A stretch of DNA of 64,000 nt from Leptolyngbya sp. CCY15150 (GCF_016888135.1 NZ_JACSWB010000244.1:50628-114627); one strand, 5' to 3'. Counted from the stretch's first letter, positions 26,835 to 35,245 are shown. Made by a program: numbers and translations. Notes: generated by a model from the sequence alone, not told the origin.

Positions 26835-27067
26835 GGGATATCTGGGGAGACGGCGGGCATCGGTGGGGGAGCGTCCCACGGTTTGTGACCCCACCCTGCG
26901 GGAAGCAAGCTACACCCTAAATCCTTCTAAATCTTTTGCCCAAGTCGGTCAAGAGACGTTGAATCTGGCTCCCTTTCTACCTTTTTGGGAGAAGGGGTTG
27001 GGGGATGAGGGGCATGAAGTTGCAAACGTGGGATACGTCCTCGGTGGGGGCTATTCGGGCAGAGCTG

Positions 27068-27514
27068 CTAGAGCAAGTCTTCGTCTAAGACCTTACCCCA
27101 GCGCCGTAGCCATTGCAGCACCTCCGGCGGCAGGCTAGCCTTGGCCCGGGCGATCGCATTGATGCATACATGGCGGGTGCTGGCTCGGGCCACGCAGGTC
27201 ATAGGGGCGGGTTCTTCGCCAGGATCGATGAAGATTTCGTAAAGCGTTTCAAACTCGCTGCTGCCTAGTTGTCGCGGGCTAAGCTGAATGATTTGGCGAT
27301 CGCCACAAAACATTGGCTGGAAAAAATCAACCGTGGCATTGGTGATCGGAAAGGCCACCTTGGGATAGCAAAAGAAGGAGGGGAGATCAATGCCAGCCTC
27401 GGCCAGAGAGGCTTCGTAGGCATCGTGGCACATGGCTAATACATTGGCAAAGTACACGACGCCTGCAGCATCAGTTTCACGAAATCGGACGGTGCGGCGA
27501 TAGGTATAAGACAT
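27068..27514 (-). CDS. 1,4-dihydroxy-2-naphthoyl-CoA hydrolase-type hotdog thioesterase
   Basis: Acyl-CoA thioesterase of 148 residues (start ATG 27514; ATG 27526 also in frame). The 4HBT signature RFRETDAAGVVYFANVLAMC carries the catalytic aspartate, followed by HDAYEASLAEAGIDLP and PITNATVDFFQPMFCGD. The length and sequence match the cyanobacterial enzyme that releases 1,4-dihydroxy-2-naphthoate for phylloquinone synthesis; phylloquinone is the A1 cofactor of photosystem I. The assignment among hotdog thioesterases is by recalled similarity, so substrate is not proven. No other men genes are adjacent. Confidence 0.8.
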   Translation of the reverse strand: MSYTYRRTVRFRETDAAGVVYFANVLAMCHDAYEASLAEAGIDLPSFFCYPKVAFPITNATVDFFQPMFCGDRQIIQLSPRQLGSSEFETLYEIFIDPGEEPAPMTCVARASTRHVCINAIARAKASLPPEVLQWLRRWGKVLDEDLL

Positions 27515-27714
27515 AGGTTCAATCAATTCAGGACGGGAATGGGCAGTGCCATGGGAAAAACCTCTGTGGGCGATCGCCCGATCTATTCGCTAAGGTCAGG
27601 GTAGATGGCTGAATTCTGCCCTGTGATACATCAGGTCACCATTCGGACATTCTACGATTGGGCGTGTCAAGATCAAACTAATCGCATCCTCAACGACCGC
27701 AGGTGAGTCCTTTT

Positions 27715-29289
27715 ATGCCAGCTACGCCAGACTCTCAACCGTCTATCGCTCGCCATTATCACGAACGCACCAAGTATGACCCCGATACTATCGCCGCCAA
27801 ATCTCAGCCCCTAGACTGGAATCAGCAGCCGGTTCCGTTCAAGGACTATAAGCTAGGCACCTCGGTGGATCTCAAACCCTATCTAACCGATGAGTTTGAC
27901 CCAACCGATGCCACCCACCAAGCCTGGCGGCGGCTGTCTCGGCTGTTTCTCTGCAGCTATGGGCTAACGGTGAAGATGGTGACCATGAGCGGCGAACCGA
28001 TCTATTTTCGGTCGGCTCCCTCGGCCGGTGGTCTCTATCCGGCGGAACTCTACCTGATCTCCCGAGGCACGCCTCTCTTGCCAGCAGGACTGTATAACTA
28101 TCAGCCGCGATCGCATTCCCTGCTGCATTTTTGGGACAGTGAAGTGTGGTCGGGATTGCAGGATGCTTGTTTGTGGCACTCTGCCCTCCAGCAAACCCAG
28201 ATGGCCTTGGTAACCACGGCGGTCTTTTTCCGATCGGCCTGGCGCTACCAAGCTCGGGCCTATCGACGCATTTTCTTGGATACGGGGCATCTGCTGGGCA
28301 ATATTGAACTAGCCTGCGCCCTCAATGACTATCGACCCCATTTGATTGGTGGCTTTGTGGATGAAGCCGTTAATCAACTGATGTATCTCAACTCAGACGA
28401 GGAAGGCGCAACAGCCGTCATTCCCCTCGCCGATCTGCTAGACGTGCAGCAAAATCTCCCGATCGCTGCCACGGCCCTGCCGTCTAAAACCCATAGCGAC
28501 TATCCTAAAATTTCGGAGGGTGACCTCCTGGGCTATCTGCACCAAGCCACCCAGATTCATCCCGAGCCCGCTCCACCCATTAAGCGAGTGTTGATTGGCC
28601 CCTCTCGTCCGGTACAGCCCGAACCCATAGCCCCGCCTGCCGAACCTGTTCCCGATAAATACAACTTTCCCTTTTGCCTGAAGGTGTCCACGGTGTCTGA
28701 GGCAATTCAATGGGGCGATCGCCTCGCTGACCTAGAGACCACTATGCTCAAGCGCCGTTCCACCCGCGCCTACAGCGGAGCTGACCTAACCCTTGATGAA
28801 CTGCGGGCGCTGCTCGATTTCACCTACCAACCCCAGCACTACATCGACCAAAGCTTCGATCGCCAGCCCGACTATTTCGACCTCAGCCTGATTGAGACCT
28901 TCGTGGCCGTATCTGGGGTGGATGGTCTGGAAGAAGGCTGCTACTACTACGCTCCCAATGCCGAAGAACTGCGACAAATTCGCTTCAAAAACTTTCGGCG
29001 AGAGCTGCATTACCTCTGCCTTGGGCAAGACCTAGGGCGCGACGCGGCGGCGGTGGTGTTCCATACCGCTGACCTAGAACGGGCGATCGCTCGATATGGC
29101 GATCGCGTCTATCGCTACCTACACATGGATGCCGGCCATCTAGGCCAGCGTCTGAACCTGGGTGCCATTCGCCTAGGTCTAGGGGTGAGCGGTATTGCTG
29201 GCTTTTTTGATGATTCGGTGAATGAAGTTCTAGGCATTCCTGCCGATGAAGCGGTGCTATACATCACGACGTTGGGACGTCCGAAGTAA
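27715..29289 (+). CDS. SagB/ThcOx-type flavin oxidoreductase with two nitroreductase domains
   Basis: Protein of 524 residues made of two nitroreductase-fold halves. The first (about 40-285) shows FRSAPSAGGLYPAELYLISR and FLDTGHLLGNIELAC. The second (about 335-524) starts LKRRSTRAYSGADLTLDEL and contains YLHMDAGHLGQRLNLGAIRL, the usual FMN and dimer segments of SagB-type enzymes. SagB proteins oxidise azolines to azoles in thiazole/oxazole peptide synthesis. No cyclodehydratase or precursor peptide is visible nearby, so this may be a stand-alone redox enzyme. The start is the ATG at 27715; a GTG at 27703 is also in frame. Confidence 0.82.
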   Translation: MPATPDSQPSIARHYHERTKYDPDTIAAKSQPLDWNQQPVPFKDYKLGTSVDLKPYLTDEFDPTDATHQAWRRLSRLFLCSYGLTVKMVTMSGEPIYFRSAPSAGGLYPAELYLISRGTPLLPAGLYNYQPRSHSLLHFWDSEVWSGLQDACLWHSALQQTQMALVTTAVFFRSAWRYQARAYRRIFLDTGHLLGNIELACALNDYRPHLIGGFVDEAVNQLMYLNSDEEGATAVIPLADLLDVQQNLPIAATALPSKTHSDYPKISEGDLLGYLHQATQIHPEPAPPIKRVLIGPSRPVQPEPIAPPAEPVPDKYNFPFCLKVSTVSEAIQWGDRLADLETTMLKRRSTRAYSGADLTLDELRALLDFTYQPQHYIDQSFDRQPDYFDLSLIETFVAVSGVDGLEEGCYYYAPNAEELRQIRFKNFRRELHYLCLGQDLGRDAAAVVFHTADLERAIARYGDRVYRYLHMDAGHLGQRLNLGAIRLGLGVSGIAGFFDDSVNEVLGIPADEAVLYITTLGRPK

Positions 29290-29392
29290 TGTCAGGTATC
29301 GCATAGCCTGATATTAGGTAAGATTTCCGCATCCATCAGATTGAAACTACTACTGTTTAATCGATTGCGCGTTCGGATTAAAAAAAGTAGCG

Positions 29393-29416
29393 TGTGTTAG
29401 GCGAAGCCGTAACGCA
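29393..29416. repeat. Copy 3 of dispersed hairpin repeat
   Basis: TGTGTTAGGCGAAGCCGTAA followed by CGCA: same orientation as copy 1, with one change that keeps pairing as a G-U. It lies in the convergent gap between the SagB-type gene and the DUF3082 gene. Confidence 0.75.
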
Positions 29417-29492
29417 TTCTACAAATAAATAGGAAAACAGATTTCCAGTGATTTTTTAGCTCGATTTGTAACAAAGAAAATAAGTGGGAGCT

Positions 29493-29828
29493 TTAGTCCT
29501 CGCCAGCTTGGGGCGATCGCCCATTTTGAATCAACAACTGGATAGCGAGGGCAATGAGTCCTAGGGTAGCGATCGCAAATAGGGCCGTCACCAAGGTGCT
29601 GAGCCCCATGACTAAGGTACGCACAGCAATGGCGATATTAGTTGCGAAGGGGCTGCCGGTGGGGACTGGTTTATGGGCAAAGGTATCGATAATTGAACGG
29701 GTGAGGAAATAGAGCGCCGTACCCAACCCACCGGATACCGCTGCTCCGGTGAGGCACCGTAGGGGCGTGGGTGGCGTATCGATGGAGCTGGATGGACTGG
29801 AGGTTGGCGTTTTGGGATCGGATGACAT
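29493..29828 (-). CDS. DUF3082 membrane protein
   Basis: Small cyanobacterial protein of 111 residues from the ATG at 29828. A low-complexity Ser/Pro/Thr N-terminus is followed by two hydrophobic segments: LRCLTGAAVSGGLGTALYFL, and VMGLSTLVTALFAIATLGLI to IALAIQLLI. This is the pattern I associate with DUF3082. Function unknown. It follows ispE on the same strand (ispE ends at 29861), and I recall this arrangement from other cyanobacteria, so it probably belongs to the rsmA-ispE transcript. Confidence 0.8.
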   Translation of the reverse strand: MSSDPKTPTSSPSSSIDTPPTPLRCLTGAAVSGGLGTALYFLTRSIIDTFAHKPVPTGSPFATNIAIAVRTLVMGLSTLVTALFAIATLGLIALAIQLLIQNGRSPQAGED

Positions 29829-29860
29829 AGTCAGTTCCTCATGGCTCAGCGAAATAGCAG

Positions 29861-30814
29861 TTAGGCACCCGGATAGGCGATATGGATGCCGCTGGCGGTG
29901 GATTGGGTCACCCACAGCTCTAGATTGGGATCGGGCAGGCTAGCCCGGACGTTGGCCTGGATCTGAGCAGCATGGTCAGCGGATTGGGCGATCGCAAATA
30001 CCGTGGGCCCAGATCCTGACATCATCACCCCAAGCGGATTACAGGCAGCAAAGGCGGCTTTCAAGTCGCCAATGACGCTATGGGCCGGTAGGGCCACTTT
30101 TTCTAGATCATTATGCAACAGTTTACCCACCTCTTCTGGGTTGCGGGAGGCGATCGCTGCCACCATGGGCCCAGAATGCACTCGCTGCTGCCGCCCTTGA
30201 ATGCCGTCAGATTCAGACACGTAGGTGTGGCTAAACTGCTGACGATAGGTTTTGTAGGCCCAGGGGGTGGAAATGCTCAGGTTGCGATATTTACCAAGCA
30301 CCAAATGTAGGCAATCTAGACTGGGCAACGGTGACAGGACTTCCCCGCGTCCCGTGGCGATCGCGGTGCCGCCAGCAATACAAAACGGTACATCTGAACC
30401 GAGCTGCGCGCCCAGTTCTTGCAAATCTGCCTGAGTTAGCCCCAAGTTCCACATCAAATCCAACCCCACCAGCACCGCTGCACCATTGGTGGAGCCACCG
30501 GCTAGCCCAGCGCCCACGGGGATATGTTTATCGATAGCAATCGCCACGCCGCCATAGCGCTGAAAGGCTTCGGGAAATTGGTCTGCCATCAAGGCAGCGG
30601 CCCGATAGGCTAGGTTGCTAGAGTCATTGGGCACTAAGGGATGATCGCAGGTCACCCGGATTTGGTCAACGCCAATGGATTTTAGATGTACCCGATCGCT
30701 CAAGCCAATGCTTTGGAGAATCATGGCCATCTCATGGAAGCCATCGGGGCGATCGCCAATAATTTCTAGGTATAGATTAATTTTGCCCGGAGCGGACAGT
30801 GTATAGGCCTGCAT
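29861..30814 (-). CDS. ispE: 4-diphosphocytidyl-2-C-methyl-D-erythritol kinase
   Basis: GHMP kinase of the MEP pathway, phosphorylating CDP-methylerythritol on the route to isoprenoids for carotenoids, phytyl chains and quinones. The 317-residue product starts MQAYTLSAPGKINLYLEIIG at 30814. The ATP-binding motif is HIPVGAGLAGGSTNGAAVLV (conserved P-x-G-x-G-L-x-G-x-S), and the C-terminal GHMP motif is LGVMMSGSGPTVFAIAQS. The start is 34 bases from the rsmA stop, so the two are likely cotranscribed. Confidence 0.95.
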   Translation of the reverse strand: MQAYTLSAPGKINLYLEIIGDRPDGFHEMAMILQSIGLSDRVHLKSIGVDQIRVTCDHPLVPNDSSNLAYRAAALMADQFPEAFQRYGGVAIAIDKHIPVGAGLAGGSTNGAAVLVGLDLMWNLGLTQADLQELGAQLGSDVPFCIAGGTAIATGRGEVLSPLPSLDCLHLVLGKYRNLSISTPWAYKTYRQQFSHTYVSESDGIQGRQQRVHSGPMVAAIASRNPEEVGKLLHNDLEKVALPAHSVIGDLKAAFAACNPLGVMMSGSGPTVFAIAQSADHAAQIQANVRASLPDPNLELWVTQSTASGIHIAYPGA

Positions 30815-30848
30815 GGACGTTCCATCACGATCAGAGAACAGGGCGCAT

Positions 30849-31685
30849 TCATTCAGAGGAGGGAGCGATCGCTTCTTGGGATAGCACATTGCTGAGCGCC
30901 ACCCATTGGGCAACCCCCAGCTCCTCCGCCCGCGCCTGAGGGGACACTTTTAATTGTTCCAGCAAATGACCCAAGCGATCGCGATCGACGATGGATTTCA
31001 GATTATTTCGCAACATCTTCCGCTTGGTGGCAAATCCTAGCTTGACGATCATCTCTAGGTGTTTGGGGAGGGTGGCCACGGCTTCGAAAGGACGAGGGAC
31101 GAGCCGCACCACGGCGGAGTCTACCTTGGGTGGTGGCTGGAAGGCAGAGGGTGGCACGGTGCAGATCAGCTCACAGTCGGCCAGATACTGCACCCGCACC
31201 GACAATGCGCCAAAGGTACGAGAGCCGGGCTTGGCACAAAGCCGCTGAGCTACTTCCTTTTGGGTGAGCAGCACAATGGATTCGTAGGGCACAGCCGCCG
31301 GTTTAGCGATCGTGCCCAGCAACCGTTCTACGATCGGGCCGGTGATGTAGTAGGGAATATTGGCAACCACCTTATTGGGGCGTTCTTGCCCAGATGGAGC
31401 GATCGCTGCCGCTAAGTCTAGGTTCAGAAAATCTGCTTCGATTAACAAAAGCTGGCTGGTTGACGGAAACTGCCGCCGCAGCGATCGCACCAGATCCCAA
31501 TCAACCTCTACCGCCACAACGCTTTCCGCCTGCTGCAAAAGACTTCGCGTCAAAACACCCGTGCCTGGGCCAATCTCCAAGACGCGATCGCTCGATGTCA
31601 ACTGCGCGGCATCTAGGATCTGTTTGAGCACCCGCTCACTGCGCAGCCAGTGCTGACCAAATTGTTTCCGAGGAACATGTTTCAT
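30849..31685 (-). CDS. rsmA: 16S rRNA dimethyladenosine transferase
   Basis: KsgA-family enzyme that dimethylates the two adjacent adenosines in helix 45 of 16S rRNA during small-subunit maturation. The 278-residue protein shows KQFGQHWLRSERVLKQIL, motif I VLEIGPGTGVLTRSLLQQ, AVEVDWDL, the catalytic motif IV KVVANIPYYITGPIVERLL (N-x-P-Y) and PPSAFQPPPKVDSAVVRL. First gene of the rsmA-ispE-DUF3082 set. Confidence 0.96.
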   Translation of the reverse strand: MKHVPRKQFGQHWLRSERVLKQILDAAQLTSSDRVLEIGPGTGVLTRSLLQQAESVVAVEVDWDLVRSLRRQFPSTSQLLLIEADFLNLDLAAAIAPSGQERPNKVVANIPYYITGPIVERLLGTIAKPAAVPYESIVLLTQKEVAQRLCAKPGSRTFGALSVRVQYLADCELICTVPPSAFQPPPKVDSAVVRLVPRPFEAVATLPKHLEMIVKLGFATKRKMLRNNLKSIVDRDRLGHLLEQLKVSPQARAEELGVAQWVALSNVLSQEAIAPSSE

Positions 31686-31841
31686 GGAATGATCCTACCC
31701 CGGAGAGCGATCGCTCGTCCAAGACCTAGCGAGTATGGCTTGATTCATTTTCCCGAGGGAGCATCGCTATGGTCGTCATGGTTTTGCTCATACATGCTTG
31801 ACGGATCGATGTCTTAGAGGAGCGATCGCTTCTCTATAAAA

Positions 31842-32249
31842 TCAATTTTCGGAGGAGCGATCGTCAGACTCATCAGATAAACTTTGCAGGGATTTTCTTT
31901 TCTCGCGACGATGAACAAAATACTGTTTTCCAGCCACCCAAGCCATTTTTGTTGCTGCGACTGTGGCTTTTCTTTTAATCGTTGGCTCTGGCTCTGGCTC
32001 ATCGTCGGAGGAGAAAAAACATAGGGACATGAGTCCTAACGCCATCAGAATTAAGATCGTGCCTTCCACCTTGCCCCATGTCAACACGAGAAACGCTTCA
32101 AGAATTAGCAGAATGAAACCACCCCTTTTTTCAGGGATATCAATAACATATGCGCTAAGTGCATGGGGAAACAAGATTTGTAGCATGCCTAGCGCCGTCA
32201 AAATTAATGCAGGCAGAATAAGCATCTGAAGCTTTTGAGTTGAGACCAT
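31842..32249 (-). CDS. Unknown small membrane protein
   Basis: Product of 135 residues from the ATG at 32249, which has AAAGG 11 bases upstream; an ATG at 32258 is too close to that site. Three hydrophobic segments (MLILPALILTALGMLQILF; GGFILLILEAFLVLTWG; GTILILMALGLMSLCFF) are followed by a highly charged cytosolic tail (DDEPEPEPTIKRKATVAATK; HRREKRKSLQSLSDESDDRS). I recognise no family. Base composition is more AT-rich than the neighbours. Confidence 0.6.
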   Translation of the reverse strand: MVSTQKLQMLILPALILTALGMLQILFPHALSAYVIDIPEKRGGFILLILEAFLVLTWGKVEGTILILMALGLMSLCFFSSDDEPEPEPTIKRKATVAATKMAWVAGKQYFVHRREKRKSLQSLSDESDDRSSEN

Positions 32250-32850
32250 AAATTCCATGACCTTTGGATATATTCATAGGATTGCCAATTGTTCTAGCTT
32301 GGCACTGATAGCGATCGCCACTGCAGTTACGATGGCTATAGGTTGGTATCCTTGAGTAGCATTAAGATAAACTCAACCGTTTGACGATATGTGCCAATTT
32401 ATAAGAACGTTCGGGGAAATGGGGGCTGAACTCTGATGGTGGAGTCTTGTATCTAGACTGCCCAATCCTCCTGTCACAATATCGCTACTGTTTTAAGTAT
32501 TCCAACTTAGCGATCGCGCACCCAGCCAGCTTGGCCATAGGTTGATCTATCTACCCAAGATCTGAGCCTATCGGGGGGCAATCAGCCTATCTTACAGCTT
32601 GAGTCAGATGGAATAGGATATTAAAATGAGGTGCTTTGAACCCGTTGCCCTAATACATATCTTATTTAGATTTTATCCTTGAGTTCCACAGCCATGGTGA
32701 TGATCTTAGGCAGGTTACTCTTAGTTCATCTACGCGAGGAAAGATCCTGCCAATAACCTTGGGCTGCAAATTTTCCAAGAAGAGAGTTTTCAGCCTTCTT
32801 GGCTTTTGTTGTAGAGCGATCCATACATCTACGCTGATTTTTTTGCCGGA
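32250..32850. other. Intergenic region without recognised gene
   Basis: About 600 AT-richer bases. A frame at 32662-32853 (minus) begins within the terminator tail of the next gene and has no ribosome-binding site. Nothing else is supported. Confidence 0.4.
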
Positions 32851-32886
32851 CAAAGTAAAGCCCTGGGATCGTAGCGAACCCAGGGC
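32851..32886 (-). terminator. Intrinsic terminator of the 42-residue membrane protein gene
   Basis: On the minus strand GCCCTGGG and CCCAGGGC form a perfect 8-bp stem (32879-32886 with 32860-32867), loop 11, followed by TTTACTTT. It lies 68 bases after the stop codon at 32954. Confidence 0.8.
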
Positions 32887-32953
32887 AGAATGACGTTATG
32901 TTCTCATGTCTCGAACTAGAGGATGATAGTCATCCAATCTTGAAGGGGCGGCC

Positions 32954-33082
32954 CTAGTGGAGAGTTGATGGGGTCGCCAAGGGGTGGAAGAGCACCCAGC
33001 AGAACAGCGGAACTAACAAGCCGGTTGCGATCGTAACAACTGCAATAACTTCTAAGCCTGTCATCAAATCGGTGGTGATCAT
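32954..33082 (-). CDS. Unannotated 42-residue single-helix membrane protein
   Basis: An ATG at 33082 is preceded 5-6 bases upstream by AGGAGAGG, and the 42-codon frame ends in TAG at 32954, followed by an intrinsic terminator. The peptide begins MITTDLMTGLEVIAVV, continues with one hydrophobic helix (VIAVVTIATGLLVPLFCWVL) and ends FHPLATPSTLH. The size and layout match the small subunits of photosystems, cytochrome b6f or NDH-1, but the sequence does not match PsbX, PsbY, Psb30, PsaI, PsaM, PetG, PetL, PetM or PetN as I remember them. Its position 550 bases from pgr5 suggests a photosynthetic role. Identity unknown. Confidence 0.7.
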   Translation of the reverse strand: MITTDLMTGLEVIAVVTIATGLLVPLFCWVLFHPLATPSTLH

Positions 33083-33629
33083 AGTCGCCTCTCCTGTGGA
33101 TTGTTGGACGGAGGCGCGTTCCTTCGGGATGTCTCCCTACTTCCGTTCTCTTCTTGCCTGAGGTGAACCCGTGAGGACTAAGAGAATGAACGAAATCTGC
33201 TTTCTGTATTCATCATCACAGAGTTGCGCTGCAGATGCAATGCCATGTGTCAAGGTTTGCTTATACGTTGATCTACCCCCCAGGGCATTGACACAAGCCT
33301 TCTATATATAGAGAGCGATCGCTCCCCAGGATGCGCGCCGTGACCCAAGAGCCTACTTGCCCCCATAGGCCACGGGTTCCAGCCCTCACATCCGGGTTCT
33401 AAACAGCCTGCTTTTACCATCTCACTAAAGTTTAGGCAACATTGCTTGACACTTCGTAACATTTACTGTTACATTTATTTACATGAGGCAGCAAGGTGAA
33501 CCAACACCCCGCTAGCCGCCCCGCCCGAATCAGTAGAACCGCAGTTAATGATGCTAACTAGGTTTCTACGCTCACCCAACGGCGGGTTCTCAAAGGCTCA
33601 CTGTTACTATCCCTGAAAGGAGTTGCGCC
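33083..33629. other. Divergent control region between the 42-residue protein gene and pgr5
   Basis: This 547-base region holds the 5' leaders of two divergent genes. On the pgr5 side it contains TTGACA (33446-33451) and an HLR1-like element (33468-33485). On the other side a second TTGACA (minus strand, about 33253-33258) may serve the small membrane protein gene, without a good -10 box. No open frame is supported. Confidence 0.5.
33446..33485 (+). promoter_or_regulatory. pgr5 promoter with HLR1-type (RpaB) element
   Basis: TTGACA (33446-33451) is followed after 17 bases by TTACAT (33469-33474). Overlapping that -10 position, GTTACATTTATTTACATG (33468-33485) matches the HLR1 consensus of two (G/T)TTACA hexamers at a 10-base period with A/T after each, differing only in the last base. 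HLR1 is the binding site of the response regulator RpaB. Overlap with the core promoter is the arrangement seen at genes repressed in low light and released in high light; that is an inference here. Confidence 0.65.
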
Positions 33630-33827
33630 ATGTTTGCACCAGTTGTTGTCCTAGTTCGCCGCGTTATGGGTGATCCCAAATTCATCAAGGTTCGTGGTCA
33701 AGCGATCGCTCTTCACTCGCAAGCCATCACCCGTTTTTGTAACAAATTTGGTATCGATCGCACCCGTCGGCAGAACTGGATTCGCCAAGCGCGGGACAAC
33801 GGTAAAAAGCTGGGGCTACTTGCCTAA
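33630..33827 (+). CDS. pgr5: PGR5 homologue, regulator of cyclic electron flow
   Basis: The 65-residue protein is the cyanobacterial form of plant PROTON GRADIENT REGULATION 5: it starts MFAPVVVLVRRVMGDPKFIK and contains VRGQAIALHSQAITRFCNKF and RQARDNGKKLGLLA, which align with the mature plant protein including the conserved cysteine. PGR5 acts in antimycin-sensitive cyclic electron transfer from ferredoxin to plastoquinone around photosystem I and in photoprotection. A ribosome-binding site AAAGGAG precedes the ATG. An HLR1-type element lies about 150 bases upstream. The stop codon is inside the first of two alternative hairpins before the next gene. Confidence 0.9.
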   Translation: MFAPVVVLVRRVMGDPKFIKVRGQAIALHSQAITRFCNKFGIDRTRRQNWIRQARDNGKKLGLLA

Positions 33828-33883
33828 CTCCCGATCGGAACGGCTAGGCAAGCGATGGTGGGATATGTGACTCCCTTGCCTAG
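33819..33883 (+). promoter_or_regulatory. Mutually exclusive hairpins in the pgr5 - psb35-like intergenic region
   Basis: CTAGGCAAG (33844-33852) can pair either with the upstream CTTGCCTA (33819-33826, which contains the pgr5 stop codon) or with the downstream CTTGCCTAG (33875-33883, 9 bp). The two structures cannot form together. Ribosomes ending pgr5 would cover the first arm and favour the downstream stem. Neither has a T-run. Confidence 0.45.
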
Positions 33884-33934
33884 CGCCCAAACTCAATTCA
33901 CGTCAACCCTTCAACATTTCAAAGGATACAAACT

Positions 33935-34174
33935 ATGGATATGTTTCTTCTCGGTGCATTGTTCTTAATCGGTTGGGTCGCTGTTGCAGTGATCGGAACC
34001 CAAGCCTACTTCCGTGGTGAACAAACCAAGCCTATCCACGAACGCAACTGGCGCTCTGATGGTTTCGAAATGGTTGCTATCACCGTCACGGGTCAAGAAA
34101 CCGACTACGGCACCCGCACCCCTGGCTATGGCGCTATGGATGCCTATGCTAGCGGCAACCTGCCCAGCGCATAA
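33935..34174 (+). CDS. Small one-helix thylakoid protein, probable photosystem II assembly protein Psb35
   Basis: Protein of 79 residues with one N-terminal membrane helix (MFLLGALFLIGWVAVAVIGT) followed by the conserved-looking QAYFRGEQTKPIHERNWRSD and a soluble tail. I recall this pattern from the cyanobacterial Ssl2148/Psb35 family, which binds the CP47 assembly module and high-light-inducible proteins; I am only moderately sure of that match. It follows pgr5 by 107 bases without an obvious separate promoter, and its transcript ends at a strong intrinsic terminator. AAAGGA precedes the ATG. Confidence 0.65.
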   Translation: MDMFLLGALFLIGWVAVAVIGTQAYFRGEQTKPIHERNWRSDGFEMVAITVTGQETDYGTRTPGYGAMDAYASGNLPSA

Positions 34175-34262
34175 CGCCCAGGCAGCGTCCAATAACGTCT
34201 AAATTTCGAATTTCTTCAACCAAACTTCCTAATCCGTCAAACTGACGACTCTCCTTCAACAT

Positions 34263-34290
34263 CCCAGCGATCACTGGGGTGTTTTTTTTT
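34263..34290 (+). terminator. Intrinsic terminator of the pgr5 - psb35-like unit
   Basis: CCCAG (34263-34267) pairs with CTGGG (34274-34278), followed by GTG and a run of nine T. Confidence 0.85.
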
Positions 34291-34360
34291 GATCGCACCT
34301 GAAGAGGAGTGGGCGATCGCTCGATGATCGAACAGGATTGACGCCATACCATACATACAA

Positions 34361-34494
34361 CAACAGCACCCAGAACGGCGACATCGAGGGATTTCCTGTT
34401 TAGTATTGAGTCTACATAGAGGTGTTTTAGTAGTCAACAAGCCTCTCTATTGTGCAGCTCTAGGAAATATCAACGACCTGGTTGGGTGCTGTTG
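34361..34494. repeat. Imperfect 134-bp inverted-repeat element
   Basis: The ends are a perfect 12-bp inverted repeat (CAACAGCACCCA, 34361-34372; TGGGTGCTGTTG, 34483-34494). Nested inside are ATTTCCT/AGGAAAT (34391-34397, 34462-34468) and TAGAGG/CCTCTcTA (34417-34422, 34442-34449). It could be a miniature inverted-repeat element or a long structured RNA. A 64-codon frame (34406-34600) begins inside it and is probably accidental. Confidence 0.6.
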
Positions 34495-35245
34495 GATTAA
34501 ACCGGAACCAATTCAACTGGAAATCGATATTGACCTCCTATCTATTGATATTGAACTGTTTCTGGAAAAGGAGTTTTTAACCTCCTTGTTATTAGAATAA
34601 CGCTTGTCTCCAATTGATCCCCAACCTCGAAATCAAAGTTTACGATAGGGTTTATCAGAGGTTTTAATGAGACTTTCTACCTAGTTGATAGAGTACTGAT
34701 CTGTCTAGCTGCTGGGTGTTATGTCAGATGTTCCATCGAGCAACCCTTGATGCAGGACTGTAGAAAAGCTGGAAAAAGCTGTGGATATCAACAGTAGCTA
34801 TCGCTCCTATGTTTCTAGTCCCAAATGATCGGTAATAGTGACGAGCTTTGCTAGGTCTAAATCCTCATAATTGTTCAGTAAAAATACTCATTGTTTCAAG
34901 GTGCTGGGTGGGGATCATGGCGATCGCTCCTGGCTGGTAACCTCGGACTCCATAGCCAGCGGCGGCCGTGCCAACCATAGAGGTTTATTGATGAACCTTG
35001 GGCTTGGTAGTGATGTCCTCCATCCTTTAATTTCTGGGAGGCGATCGCCACTCGCTCCAAGAAAGGATAGGATAGGATCGTTACAGCTTCTTTACAGTGT
35101 GACGTCCCGACCGGGTTTGGTATAGCCAATCAATGGTGTTCCCATGCCCCGACAAGGCAGGACGGGGGAAAGCCCCTCGATACTGCGGTTTGGGTCTACA
35201 CCGTTGCGCTATTCACCCTACAGTCTGTTTTCTTACCCTGAACCT
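34495..35245. other. Intergenic region upstream of typA
   Basis: About 750 bases with no recognised gene or RNA consensus. It includes the typA promoter, which I cannot place with confidence. Confidence 0.4.

Noticed and set aside
34406..34600. 64-codon frame starting inside the inverted-repeat element
   Set aside because: Starts within a palindromic arm and has no start signal; the Leu/Ile/Asp-rich sequence gives no domain.
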